This document shows, piece after piece, positions 41,660 to 50,406 of a stretch of DNA of 64,000 nucleotides; the stretch's first letter is position 1; each line of letters starts with the position of its first letter. The stretch is from Actinocorallia sp039871655 (lineage in GTDB: Bacteria; Actinomycetota; Actinomycetes; Streptosporangiales; Streptosporangiaceae), in contig NZ_JBDPLZ010000001.1 in assembly GCF_039871655.1 (NCBI RefSeq), positions 248,001 to 312,000 on the forward strand. Direction: 5' to 3'. The notes beneath the pieces were generated by a model. It did not search any database. It had not been told where the DNA came from and was given only the letters and a program-made list of their open reading frames with translations. Position numbers and translations under genes: made by a program.

Positions 41660-42832
41660 ATGGATGATCCGGTGTTCACAGCCCGGTTGCAGTTCGCTTT
41701 GACGGCCGGGATCCATTTCCTGTTCGTGGCGTTGACCCTGGGTCTGGTCACGATGGTGGCTCTGCTCCAGACCCGTGCGGCCTTCTCCCGCGACGAGCTC
41801 CATGCCCGGATGGTGCGTTTCTGGGGCGGGCTCTATGTGATCAACTACGCGGTCGGCGTCGTCACCGGACTGGTGATGGAGTTCCAGTTCGGTATGAACT
41901 GGACGGGCCTGCTGAAGCTGACGGGCGAGGTCTTCGGCGTCCCCCTCGCATTGGAGACCATCGGGGCGTTCTTCATCGAGTCCACCTTCCTCGGACTGTG
42001 GATCTTCGGCTGGGACCGCTTCTCCCGCTGGGCGCATCTGGCGATGATCTGGGTGGTCGCGCTGACGGCGTACGCGTCGGCGTTCTTCATCCTGGTCGCC
42101 AACGGCTGGTTGAAGAACCCCGTCGGCTACGTGATGGAAGACGGCCACGCCCGGCTCACCGACTTCACGGCGATCCTCACCAATCCGACGGCGCTGCTGG
42201 CCTTCGGACACGTCGTCTGCGCGGCCTTCCTGACGGCGGGGCTGTTCATGGCCGCCGTCAGCGCCCACCACCTGTGGCGCAAGACCGCCGAGACGGAGTT
42301 CTTCCGGCGTTCCCTGCGGATCGGCATGCTCACCGTGATCCTCGCGGTCTTCCCGGCCGCGGCGTTCGGCGGCACCCAGTTCGGCCTCGTCCCGGAGAAC
42401 GAACGGGCTCCGGAGCTGTCCGCCCTGGCCCGGAGCGGTGAGACGCTCATGACGACCAGTTGGAGCCTCATGTTCTTCCTGTCCTGGGCGTTCCTGGTGA
42501 AGTTCGTCTTCCGTCCCGGGCGTTTCGGCCGGGTCTTCCTCTTCCTGACGATGGCGGCGCTGCCCCTGCCCTACCTCGCGATGATCTCCGGCTGGGTCTT
42601 CCGTGAGGTCAGCCGTCAGCCCTGGGCAGTCCAGGGCCTGCTGCGCACCGAGGACGCCGTCTCACCGCTCGGCCCCGGGGCCGCCCAGGCGTCCTTCGCC
42701 GCGTTCGTCTCACTGTTCGCCGTGCTGGCCGCGGTCAACTTCTGGCTGCTGTTCCGCCAGGCGCGGCGCGGGCCCGGCCAAGGCGCCGACGCCGCGCCCG
42801 AGACGGTGCCCCTTCCCGTCCCGACGTTCTGA
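41660..42832 (+). CDS. cydA: Cytochrome bd-type quinol oxidase subunit I (compact)
   Basis: 390 residues, ATG 41660 with GAGAGGAGGG upstream. Haem ligands and proton-path residues are readable: His19 (TAGIHFLF), Glu99 and Glu107 (LETIGAFFIEST), His184 (AFGHVV), and the WVFREVSRQPW motif near residue 315. At 390 residues it is shorter than E. coli CydA, mainly in the quinol loop and C-terminus, matching the short-Q-loop class. It reduces O2 to water at the membrane with high affinity. cydB follows 10 bases later; no cydDC is in the window. Confidence 0.93.
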   Translation: MDDPVFTARLQFALTAGIHFLFVALTLGLVTMVALLQTRAAFSRDELHARMVRFWGGLYVINYAVGVVTGLVMEFQFGMNWTGLLKLTGEVFGVPLALETIGAFFIESTFLGLWIFGWDRFSRWAHLAMIWVVALTAYASAFFILVANGWLKNPVGYVMEDGHARLTDFTAILTNPTALLAFGHVVCAAFLTAGLFMAAVSAHHLWRKTAETEFFRRSLRIGMLTVILAVFPAAAFGGTQFGLVPENERAPELSALARSGETLMTTSWSLMFFLSWAFLVKFVFRPGRFGRVFLFLTMAALPLPYLAMISGWVFREVSRQPWAVQGLLRTEDAVSPLGPGAAQASFAAFVSLFAVLAAVNFWLLFRQARRGPGQGADAAPETVPLPVPTF

Positions 42833-42842
42833 GGTCGCCGCC

Positions 42843-43565
42843 ATGGAAATCCTCGCCATCGCGCTGCTCGCGTTCTTCGCCTTCGGTTCCCTGACGCTCG
42901 CGGGAGGTGATGCGGGCGTCGGGATGCTGCTGCCGTGGCTCGGCCGATCGCGGACCGAGCGGCGGACGGTCATCGCCGCGTTCGGGCCGTTCTTCCTCGC
43001 GGACGAGGTCTGGCTGGTGGCGCTGGCCGGGATCCTGGTCGGGGCGTTCCCGGGGCTGGAGCACGAGCTGTTCTTCGGGCAGCGGACGGCGTTCGTCGTC
43101 CTGCTCGCCGGCTGGATCGTCCGGGACGCCGGGCTGTGGTGGCGGAGCCGGGTCGACTCGCCCCGCTGGGCCGCCGGATGCGACGGCATGATCTTCGTGG
43201 GGAGCTGGACGTTCGCCCTGGCACTGGGGCAGATCCTCGGCGCCCTGCTGGGCAACCGGCTGCTCGCGCCGTTCCTGACCCTGCTGTTCGCCTTTCACGG
43301 TGCGGGGTTCTGCGCTCGGCGGCTCACAGGCGTCCTGCGGGACCGCGCCGCCAGGCTGGGACGCTACTGGGTGAGCACCTTCGCGCTGGGGGCGGTCACG
43401 GTGGTCGCCGGGGTCCGGCTCGACCTGGAGGCGATGCTCGCCGAACCCGCCACGCTGAAGGTGGTGACGGTGTTCGTGACCGCCCTCCTCCCCCTTCTCA
43501 TCGGGGCTCAGGCGCTCACACGGTGGGCTTTCCGCGGGCGGGCGACCGGGCCGGGGTATCTGTGA
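42843..43565 (+). CDS. cydB: Cytochrome bd-type oxidase subunit II (compact)
   Basis: 240 residues. The CydB entry motif is present in altered form (LAFFAFGSLTLAGGDAGVGMLLPWLG), followed by about six to seven membrane helices. Typical CydB has about 330-380 residues, so the C-terminal helices are reduced. It is co-transcribed with cydA and needed for assembly of the oxidase. The altered N-terminal G-x-D-x-G-V-G and short length suggest a divergent bd-type branch, possibly cyanide-insensitive CioAB-like. Confidence 0.85.
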   Translation: MEILAIALLAFFAFGSLTLAGGDAGVGMLLPWLGRSRTERRTVIAAFGPFFLADEVWLVALAGILVGAFPGLEHELFFGQRTAFVVLLAGWIVRDAGLWWRSRVDSPRWAAGCDGMIFVGSWTFALALGQILGALLGNRLLAPFLTLLFAFHGAGFCARRLTGVLRDRAARLGRYWVSTFALGAVTVVAGVRLDLEAMLAEPATLKVVTVFVTALLPLLIGAQALTRWAFRGRATGPGYL

Positions 43566-43595
43566 AGCCCGCCGAACACGGCATCCCACTTGCCC

Positions 43596-43612
43596 CTATT
43601 TAACCGGAATAG
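43596..43612. promoter_or_regulatory. Dyad upstream of FAD oxidoreductase
   Basis: CTATT-TAACCGG-AATAG lies in an AT-rich patch (43590-43630) that includes TATATATG. It probably marks the promoter of the gene at 43694 and an operator. No specific regulator is recognised. Confidence 0.4.
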
Positions 43613-43693
43613 ACCTATATATGCAGTTTCTCTGGGCGTAGGCGGTGGACGCCCGGGGATGCCCCAAGGGATGGACCGCGGGAAGGGGAGACC

Positions 43694-45091
43694 ATGGCCA
43701 CCGCGCCGTACCAAGAGCTGGGCGCCGACCTGCACGGCGAACTGATCCTGCCGGAGGACCCCGGCTACGACCAGGCACGCGCCGTCTACAACGCGATGAT
43801 CGACAAGCGGCCCGCCGCGATCGCGCGCTGCCGGGACGCCGTCGACGTCGTCACCTGCGTGCGTTTCGGCCGGGCACACGACCTCGAGCTCGCCGTCCGC
43901 GGCGGCGGCCACAACGCCGGCGGCCTGGGCGTATGGGACGACGCGCTGGTCATCGACCTCTCGCGCATGTGCGACACCACGGTCGAACCGGACGAGCAAA
44001 CGGTCCGTGTGGGCGGCGGATGCGTGTGGGGGGACGTCGATCACGCGACCCTCGAATTCGGCATGGCGACCCCGTCGGGCTTCGTTTCGACCACCGGAGT
44101 GGGCGGCCTGACACTCGGAGGCGGCATCGGCAACCTCTCCCGGCGGTTCGGCCTCTCCGTCGACAACCTGCTCTCCGCCGACGTGGTGCTCGCGGACGGC
44201 TCCTTCGTGACCGCCGACGCGACCTCCCACGAAGACCTCTTCTGGGCTCTGCGCGGAGGCGGCGGGAACTTCGGCGTCGTCACGTCGTTCCTGTTCCGCT
44301 GCCACGAGATCGGCGAACACGGCACGATCATCGGCGGCCCGGTCCTGTACGCCCTGGAGGACACCCCCGACGTCATGCGCTGGTACCGGGAGCTGCTCCC
44401 GTCCCTGCCCGAGACCCTGAGCGGCTGGATCGGCCTGACCACCGTCGCGCCCGCCCCGCCGTTCCCCGAGTCCCTGTGGGGACGCAAGGTCTGCCTCATC
44501 ATGTGGTGCTACACCGGCCCCCACGACCAGGCTGACGAAGTACTCGAACCGGTCAGGTCCTACGGCTCGCCCCTACTGACGGGCCTGCACCCCATGCCGT
44601 TCGACGTCCTGCAGAGCGCGTTCGACGCCCTTCTCCCGGCGGGCCTGCAGTGGTACTGGAAGGCCGACTTCTTCGAGGAGATCTCCGACGCCGCCATCGA
44701 CGTCCACCTCAAATACGGCGAACTGCTTCCCACCAGCCTGTCCACCATGCATCTCTACCCCATCGACGGAGCCGTCAGCCGCGTCCCCTCCGACGCCACC
44801 GCCTTCGCCTACCGCAACGGCGGCTGGGCCGGCGTCATCGTCGGCATCGACCCCGACCCGGCCAACGCCCCCGCCATCACCCAATGGGCCCGCGCCTACT
44901 GGAACGAACTCCATTCCACCTCCGCCGGCGGCGCCTACGTCAACTTCCTCATGAGCGGCGAAGGCCAGGACCGCATCCGAGCCGCCTACCTCGGCAACTA
45001 CGACCGCCTGGCCCGCGTCAAGGCCCGCTACGACCCCGAGAACGTCTTCCACATCAACCAGAACATCCGGCCCGCTTCGCTGGTTTCCTGA
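43694..45091 (+). CDS. FAD-linked oxidoreductase, berberine-bridge-enzyme type
   Basis: 465 residues. PCMH FAD-binding fold with VRGGGHNAGG (His73 for 8-alpha covalent FAD), then GFVSTTGVGGLTLGGGIGNLSRRFGLSVDNL. The second covalent residue, a cysteine in bicovalent members, is replaced here by Val/Ser, so one linkage is expected. The C-terminal BBE motif is visible as YLGNYDRLARVKARYDPENVFHINQNI. Such enzymes oxidise sugars, alkaloids or polyketides and are often in secondary metabolism. No twin-arginine signal is seen, so it is cytoplasmic. It is a single-gene unit. Confidence 0.92.
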   Translation: MATAPYQELGADLHGELILPEDPGYDQARAVYNAMIDKRPAAIARCRDAVDVVTCVRFGRAHDLELAVRGGGHNAGGLGVWDDALVIDLSRMCDTTVEPDEQTVRVGGGCVWGDVDHATLEFGMATPSGFVSTTGVGGLTLGGGIGNLSRRFGLSVDNLLSADVVLADGSFVTADATSHEDLFWALRGGGGNFGVVTSFLFRCHEIGEHGTIIGGPVLYALEDTPDVMRWYRELLPSLPETLSGWIGLTTVAPAPPFPESLWGRKVCLIMWCYTGPHDQADEVLEPVRSYGSPLLTGLHPMPFDVLQSAFDALLPAGLQWYWKADFFEEISDAAIDVHLKYGELLPTSLSTMHLYPIDGAVSRVPSDATAFAYRNGGWAGVIVGIDPDPANAPAITQWARAYWNELHSTSAGGAYVNFLMSGEGQDRIRAAYLGNYDRLARVKARYDPENVFHINQNIRPASLVS

Positions 45092-45222
45092 CGGCCATGG
45101 GCTGACGATCTACAGCTGTCGTGAGCACCGCCTCGTCCGTATGCGGCCCTCGGGAGGGGCTTGAGACGGGAGACACTCGGAGAGCCTGCGCGAACCGTGT
45201 GAATCGGGGAACGTAGGGACGC

Positions 45223-47778
45223 ATGGCGGTCGAGTCGCTCAGTACGGTGGAAGCAGCGCGCAGGTTGCGGGTGGAAGGGCCTAACACGCTGCCCTCTCCG
45301 CGGCCTCCGTCACCGGTGCTGCTGCTGGCGCAGCAGATGGTGCATTTCTTCGCGCTGCTGTTGTGGGCGGCGGCCGGGCTGGCCTTCGTGGGGGGCATGC
45401 CGGAGCTGGCCGTCGCGATCGTGGCCGTCGTGGTCATCAACGGCGTGTTCGCGTTCTTCCAGGAGTACCGGGCGGACAGGGCCGGGAGGCGGCTGCGGGA
45501 TCTGCTGCCGACGCGGGTGACCGTGCGACGGGACGGCGCCCGGAAGGTCATCGACGCCGATGAGCTCGTGCACGGGGACATCGTGCTGCTGGAAGCCGGT
45601 GACAAGATCAGCGCCGATCTGAAGCTGCTCGAGTCGCACGGGCTCGCGGTGGACGAGTCGATGCTCACCGGGGAGAGCGTGCCCGTGCGGCGGGACACCG
45701 GGGACGGTCTCTACGCGGGGACGTTCGTCACCGAAGGCGAGGCCGAAGCCCGCGTCGTCGCCACGGGGGAACGGACCCGCCTGGCGGACATCGCGGCGCT
45801 GACCAGGCAGGCCGAGCGCCGCCCGGGGCCCTTGTCGCTCCAGTTGCGCCGGGTCGTCACGAGCGTCGCGGTCATCGCCATCACCATCGGCGTGGTCTTC
45901 TTCGGCATCGCGCTGCTCCTCGGCATGGAGCCGTCCAAAGGGTTCCTGCTCGCCGTCGGCGTGACCGTCGCGCTGGTGCCCGAGGGCCTGCTGCCCACCG
46001 TGACGCTCTCCCTGTCGCGGGCCGCCCAGCAGATGGCGCACCGCAACGCGCTCGTCCGGCGGCTCGACTCGGTCGAGACGCTGGGGGCGACGACGTTCAT
46101 CTGCACCGACAAGACCGGCACGCTGACCCGGAACGAGATGTCGGTCGTCGAAGTGTGGACGCCGTCGGGTACCGCGCACGTCCAAGGCGCCGGATACTCC
46201 CCCGAAGGACTCGTCACCGGGGCCGTCGACGAGGCACGCGGGCTCGCCGTCACGGCCTACCGGTGTTCGGGCGGCAGGGTCGTGCAACGGAACGGCGGAT
46301 GGCACCCTTCGGGAGATCCGATGGAGGCGGCCCTGCACGCCCTCGCCTTGCGGGTGAAAGCCGACCTGTCCCCTGAACCGCTGCTGGCGCGCTTCCCGTT
46401 CGACCCCCGGCGTCGCCGCATGTCCGTCGCCACCCCTTCCGGGCTGCATGTGAAGGGCGCGCCCGACTCCCTGCTCCCCCGCTGCCACGACGTCGAAGGC
46501 GCCGAGGCGGCGCTGGCCGACATGACCACGCGGGGCCTACGGGTCCTGGCGGTCGCGTGGAAGCCCTGCGACTCCCCTCCGCCGGACGCCGACACCGCCG
46601 AACAGGACCTGACCCTGCTGGGCCTGGTCGGCCTCATCGACCCGCCCCGCGACGACGTCGCCGAGGCGATCGCCTCCTGCCGGGCCGCCGGGATCCGCCT
46701 GGCCATGCTGACCGGCGACCACCCAGCGACGGGGCGGGCCGTGGCCACCGCGGTCGGGCTGGCCGGCCCCGACCCGACGGTCCTCCTCGGAGCCGACCTT
46801 CCCCGAGACGATGACGAACTCGGCGCGCTCCTGGAGCAGGACGGCGTGGTCCTCGCCCGCGTCACGCCCGAGGACAAGCTCCGTGTCGCCCGCGCCCTGC
46901 AGAAACGCGGCCATGTCGTCGCGATGACGGGTGACGGCGTCAACGACGGCCCGGCGCTCCGCCAGGCCGACATCGGCGTCGCGATGGGCGCGTCCGGCAC
47001 CGACGTCGCCCGTGAGGCGGCGGACCTGGTGCTCCTGGACGACCACTTCTCCACGATCGTCGCCGCCGTCGAACTCGGCCGGGCCACCTTCTCCAACATC
47101 CGCCGCTTCCTGACCTACCACCTCACCGACAACGTCGCCGAACTCGTGCCGTTCGCCGCGTGGGCGATCACCGGGAGCAACATCCCGCTGGCCCTGGGCG
47201 TCCTGCAGATCCTCGCCCTCGACATCGGCACCGACCTGCTGCCCGCGCTCGCCTTGGGCGCCGAACCGCCCGGGAAGCACACCATGAGCGGCAAGGTCCG
47301 CTCCCGCGGGCTCGTCGACCGGGCGGTCCTGATCCGGGTCTTCGGCGTCCTCGGACCCACCGAGGCCCTGTTCGAGATGGCGGCCTTCGTCGCCGTCCTG
47401 CTCGCCGGAGGCTGGACGTGGGGGCAGGAGCCTTCCGCGGTCCTGCTCTTCACCGCCTCCGGCACCGCTTTCACCACCGTCGTCCTGGGCCAGCTCGCCA
47501 CGGCCCTGGCCTGCCGCAGCGAGACCCGCTGGATCGGCCGCATGTCCTGGCCCGGCAACCCGCTTCTCCTCGGCGCCCTGGCCGTCGAACTGCTGGTACT
47601 CGCCCTGTTCCTGGGTGTCCCGCCCGTCGCGGACCTCCTCGGCGGCGGTCCGCCCAGCCCGCTCGGCTGGCTGATGGCTCTGACGGTGGTCCCCGCCGTG
47701 CTGGCCGTCGACACCGCGGCCAAGGCCGTCGTCGGACGCGCACGCCGCAGGGAACCGGAAGGGGAGAAGCCCCGTTGA
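45223..47778 (+). CDS. P2-type cation-transporting ATPase
   Basis: 851 residues. Phosphorylation site Asp296 in CTDKTGTLT, actuator loop DESMLTGESVPV, P-domain hinge TGDGVNDGPALRQADIGVAMG, nucleotide-domain KGAPDSLLPR, and M4 motif ALVPEGLLPTVTLSLSRAAQQMA. The PEGL motif in M4 and ten-helix layout place it with the Na+/K+, H+ or Ca2+ P2 group, not with heavy-metal P1B pumps. The N-terminus is short (no metal-binding domains). The transported ion cannot be fixed. A small protein gene follows in the same direction. Confidence 0.9.
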   Translation: MAVESLSTVEAARRLRVEGPNTLPSPRPPSPVLLLAQQMVHFFALLLWAAAGLAFVGGMPELAVAIVAVVVINGVFAFFQEYRADRAGRRLRDLLPTRVTVRRDGARKVIDADELVHGDIVLLEAGDKISADLKLLESHGLAVDESMLTGESVPVRRDTGDGLYAGTFVTEGEAEARVVATGERTRLADIAALTRQAERRPGPLSLQLRRVVTSVAVIAITIGVVFFGIALLLGMEPSKGFLLAVGVTVALVPEGLLPTVTLSLSRAAQQMAHRNALVRRLDSVETLGATTFICTDKTGTLTRNEMSVVEVWTPSGTAHVQGAGYSPEGLVTGAVDEARGLAVTAYRCSGGRVVQRNGGWHPSGDPMEAALHALALRVKADLSPEPLLARFPFDPRRRRMSVATPSGLHVKGAPDSLLPRCHDVEGAEAALADMTTRGLRVLAVAWKPCDSPPPDADTAEQDLTLLGLVGLIDPPRDDVAEAIASCRAAGIRLAMLTGDHPATGRAVATAVGLAGPDPTVLLGADLPRDDDELGALLEQDGVVLARVTPEDKLRVARALQKRGHVVAMTGDGVNDGPALRQADIGVAMGASGTDVAREAADLVLLDDHFSTIVAAVELGRATFSNIRRFLTYHLTDNVAELVPFAAWAITGSNIPLALGVLQILALDIGTDLLPALALGAEPPGKHTMSGKVRSRGLVDRAVLIRVFGVLGPTEALFEMAAFVAVLLAGGWTWGQEPSAVLLFTASGTAFTTVVLGQLATALACRSETRWIGRMSWPGNPLLLGALAVELLVLALFLGVPPVADLLGGGPPSPLGWLMALTVVPAVLAVDTAAKAVVGRARRREPEGEKPR

Positions 47779-47825
47779 ACAAGTGGGTGCGCCTTCGCCA
47801 TCCGGTCGTCGCCAAAGGGGAAGAC

Positions 47826-47975
47826 ATGGCATCTCTCATCACCCGTATCCGGCGTTTCCTGGCGAGCCCGCAGGGGCGGCAGGCCAGGATGCGCGCCGAG
47901 CAGCTCGCCCGTGACCCCCGCACCCAGGCCCGGGTCCGGGGCATGCTGCACCGTTTCGGCGGTCGGCGGCACTGA
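47826..47975 (+). CDS. Small basic protein (49 residues)
   Basis: ATG 47826 with AAGGGGAAG directly upstream. The product is helical and basic (ITRIRRFLASPQGRQARMRAEQLARDP, then VRGMLHRFGGRRH), like short actinobacterial proteins of the RFLxSPxGR kind that carry no assigned function. A longer reading from TTG 47775 would overlap the ATPase stop. A strong terminator begins eight bases after the stop, which supports a real gene. Confidence 0.6.
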   Translation: MASLITRIRRFLASPQGRQARMRAEQLARDPRTQARVRGMLHRFGGRRH

Positions 47976-47982
47976 CCCCCCG

Positions 47983-48014
47983 GAGGGGCGTCGGCCGCCG
48001 TCGGCGCCCCTCCC
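47983..48014 (+). terminator. Terminator hairpin
   Basis: Nine-base stem GGAGGGGCG/CGCCCCTCC around a GC-rich 14-base loop. It ends the P-type ATPase-small protein transcript. Confidence 0.75.
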
Positions 48015-48112
48015 TGTTCGACGGCCGGGGACGAAAACCGTTCGGTGAATGTCCGAGAGTCCTTGTAACGTTCCTTCTTTCGAACAGAGTGCCGATCTTC
48101 AGGAGTTCCCCC

Positions 48113-49630
48113 GTGTCCGAGACCATGCTGAAAGTCCGTCCTGAACAGGAGGGTGAGAAACCCGCGTCATCCCATGCGGGCCTGGCGCTGGTGGTGATCG
48201 CGGCGGCTCAGCTGATGGTCGTCCTGGACGGCACCATCACCAACATCGCGCTGCCGAGCATCCAGACGGACCTGGGCATGTCCGCCTCCGGCCTGGCCTG
48301 GGTGGTCAACTCCTACGCGCTCGCCTTCGGCGGCCTGCTCCTGCTCGGCGGACGCTCCGGCGACATCTTCGGACGCCGCCGCATGTTCCGCATCGGCCTC
48401 GCCGTCTTCACCATCGCCTCACTCCTGGGCGGCCTCGCCCAAAACGACATGCAGCTCATCGCCGCCCGCATCCTCCAGGGAATCGGCGCCGCGATCTCCG
48501 CACCGACGGCGTTGTCCCTGATCACCGTCAACTTCCCCGAAGGCAAGCCGCGCAACAAGGCCATGGGCGTGTACGCCGCGATGGCGGGTATCGGCTCCAC
48601 CGTCGGCCTGCTGCTGGGCGGCGTGCTGACGGACTATCTGGACTGGCGCTGGGTGATGTTCGTCAACGTCCCCATCGGCCTCGTCGTGCTGGCCGGGACG
48701 AGAGTGCTCGCGGAAGGCGAACGCAACACCGGCGGCCTGGACATCCCCGGCGCCATCACGGGCACCGGCGGTCTGCTCGCCCTGGTCTACGGCATCACCC
48801 GCGGTGGTGAGCACGGCTGGACGGACACCTTCACCCTCGCCTCGTTCGGGGCCGCGTTCGTCCTGCTCGCCGTGTTCCTCCTCGTCCAGAGCCGCACCAC
48901 GCACCCGATGATGCCGCTGCGCCTGTTCGCCGACCGCGGCCGCGCGGGCTCCTACGCCACCGTGATGTTCATCGGCGCGGGCATGTTCGCCACCTTCTAC
49001 TTCCTCACCCTCTATCTCCAGCAGATCCACGGCTACAGCCCCATCAAGACCGGCTTGGCGTACCTTCCCTTCAGCTTCGGCATGGGTCTCTCCGCGGGTC
49101 TGGGCTCCCAGCTCGTCACCCGCGTCGCTCCCCGGGTGATCGCCGCTCCCGGCCTGGTGGTCGCCGCGCTCGGCATGTTCTGGTTCTCCGCCCTGGAGCC
49201 CGGTTCGCCGTATCTCACCCACATCCTCCCGGCGATGTTCATCACCGCCGTCGGCCTCGGCATCAGCTTCGTCCCGATGACCCTCTGCGCCGTCAGCCGG
49301 GTGCGGGACCAGGACGCCGGCATCGCCTCGGCCCTGTTGAACACCACCCAGCAGATCGGCGGCGCCCTCGGCCTGGCCGCGCTGAGCACCATCTCCGCCA
49401 CGGTGGCGAACGACGAACTCCCCCACGCCTCGGAGAGCTTCTTCAAGGCCATCGGCACGGGCGACCTGCCGCTGCTCCAGAAGGCGTCCGACGCTCTCAC
49501 CGAGGGCTACACCAGCGCCTTCCTCGTGGCCTCGACGTTGTTCGTCGCGGCGCTCGTCATCGCCGCCGCCGCCATCAACACCCCCCGCCAGGAGCAGTCC
49601 GACAACGGCACCGCCGTCCACATGGGCTGA
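48113..49630 (+). CDS. DHA2-family (14-helix) MFS drug exporter, copy 1
   Basis: 505 residues from GTG 48113 with AGGAG seven bases upstream. DHA2 signature motifs: VVLDGTITNIALPSIQTDLG (motif D1-type), GGRSGDIFGRRRMFRIGL (motif A), ILQGIGAAISAPTALSLI (motif C region). Fourteen helices are expected; it would export a drug or metabolite with proton influx. It is a close paralogue of the gene at 50407. About 137 bases (48341-48477) are identical to the other copy without a mismatch, pointing to recent duplication or gene conversion. Confidence 0.93.
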   Translation: MSETMLKVRPEQEGEKPASSHAGLALVVIAAAQLMVVLDGTITNIALPSIQTDLGMSASGLAWVVNSYALAFGGLLLLGGRSGDIFGRRRMFRIGLAVFTIASLLGGLAQNDMQLIAARILQGIGAAISAPTALSLITVNFPEGKPRNKAMGVYAAMAGIGSTVGLLLGGVLTDYLDWRWVMFVNVPIGLVVLAGTRVLAEGERNTGGLDIPGAITGTGGLLALVYGITRGGEHGWTDTFTLASFGAAFVLLAVFLLVQSRTTHPMMPLRLFADRGRAGSYATVMFIGAGMFATFYFLTLYLQQIHGYSPIKTGLAYLPFSFGMGLSAGLGSQLVTRVAPRVIAAPGLVVAALGMFWFSALEPGSPYLTHILPAMFITAVGLGISFVPMTLCAVSRVRDQDAGIASALLNTTQQIGGALGLAALSTISATVANDELPHASESFFKAIGTGDLPLLQKASDALTEGYTSAFLVASTLFVAALVIAAAAINTPRQEQSDNGTAVHMG

Positions 49631-49643
49631 CGTCCGTCTCCTT

Positions 49644-49686
49644 CAGCCGAGTCCCCATCCCTTTCCCCGGGGTGGGGACTCGGCTG
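49644..49686 (+). terminator. Terminator hairpin after MFS copy 1
   Basis: Fourteen-base perfect stem starting CAGCCGAGTCCCC, followed by a pyrimidine tail CTTTCC. Strong intrinsic terminator. Confidence 0.85.
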
Positions 49687-49866
49687 CTTTCCCCGCCACG
49701 ATTTCCCCGCCACGATTTCCCCGGCCGAGAGGAAAGGAGAAATACATTTCCCCTTAATTGACCACCAATTCGGCGCATGCCACACTCCTGCATCACGAGT
49801 CGATCATGATCCGGCCGACCGCCCCTCACCGCTTCGACCGGGTCTCATCCATCGAAAGGGAACACG

Positions 49867-50199
49867 TTGACGAAGACGCTCAAGGAGAAAGCCGCCGTGA
49901 TGGCGGCCATCGGCGCGGTGACCGCCGGGACCGTCCTGTCCGCCTCCCCGGCGTCCGCGGCGAGCTACGACATCCGTGTCGCGGCGAACGCGCCGCTGTG
50001 GAGCAAGGTCCCCGTCGACGGGAGGATCCTCGGCAGGACCGACGGCAACGGCAGCGACGCGCTCGCCACCTGCAAGCGATGGAGCGCCGACATCGGGGCC
50101 TGGTACTACTGGGTCAAGCACGACGACCTGCGCCGCAAGGGATACGTCCTGAGCCACAGCACCAACCTCACCCATTCGCACCTCAAGCGGTGCCGCTGA
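49867..50199 (+). CDS. Small secreted protein (SH3-like), unknown function
   Basis: 110 residues starting at TTG 49867 (GAAAGGGAA upstream). Sec signal VMAAIGAVTAGTVLSASPASAA, then a 75-residue domain YDIRVAANAPLWSKVPVDGRILGRTDGNG...YYWVKHDDLRRKGYVLSHS with two cysteines. The pattern resembles the small bacterial SH3-like proteins secreted by actinomycetes. It is placed between the two MFS paralogues and ends with its own terminator, so it is probably an insertion into the duplicated pair or part of the duplicated unit that was lost elsewhere. Confidence 0.72.
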   Translation: MTKTLKEKAAVMAAIGAVTAGTVLSASPASAASYDIRVAANAPLWSKVPVDGRILGRTDGNGSDALATCKRWSADIGAWYYWVKHDDLRRKGYVLSHSTNLTHSHLKRCR

Positions 50200-50217
50200 A
50201 TCGCAGGCGCGGCGAAC

Positions 50218-50257
50218 GACGGGTCCCCATTCCCTTCCCGGAGGGCGGGGGCCCGTC
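50218..50257 (+). terminator. Terminator hairpin
   Basis: GACGGGtCCCC pairs with GGGGgCCCGTC (ten pairs plus one internal mismatch) 19 bases after the secreted-protein stop. Confidence 0.75.
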
Positions 50258-50406
50258 TGCTCTCCCCGAGAGGAGGAACGCGGGGACTTCAGAAGTCAGA
50301 CATAAACATCATGTGACTCTTGCTCGAGTTCGGGTTCCGGCTCTGGGATGCACGAGAGGCGGCTTGTAGAGTGCCATCAAACTCGGCATGACCCCCAGGA
50401 GCATCT

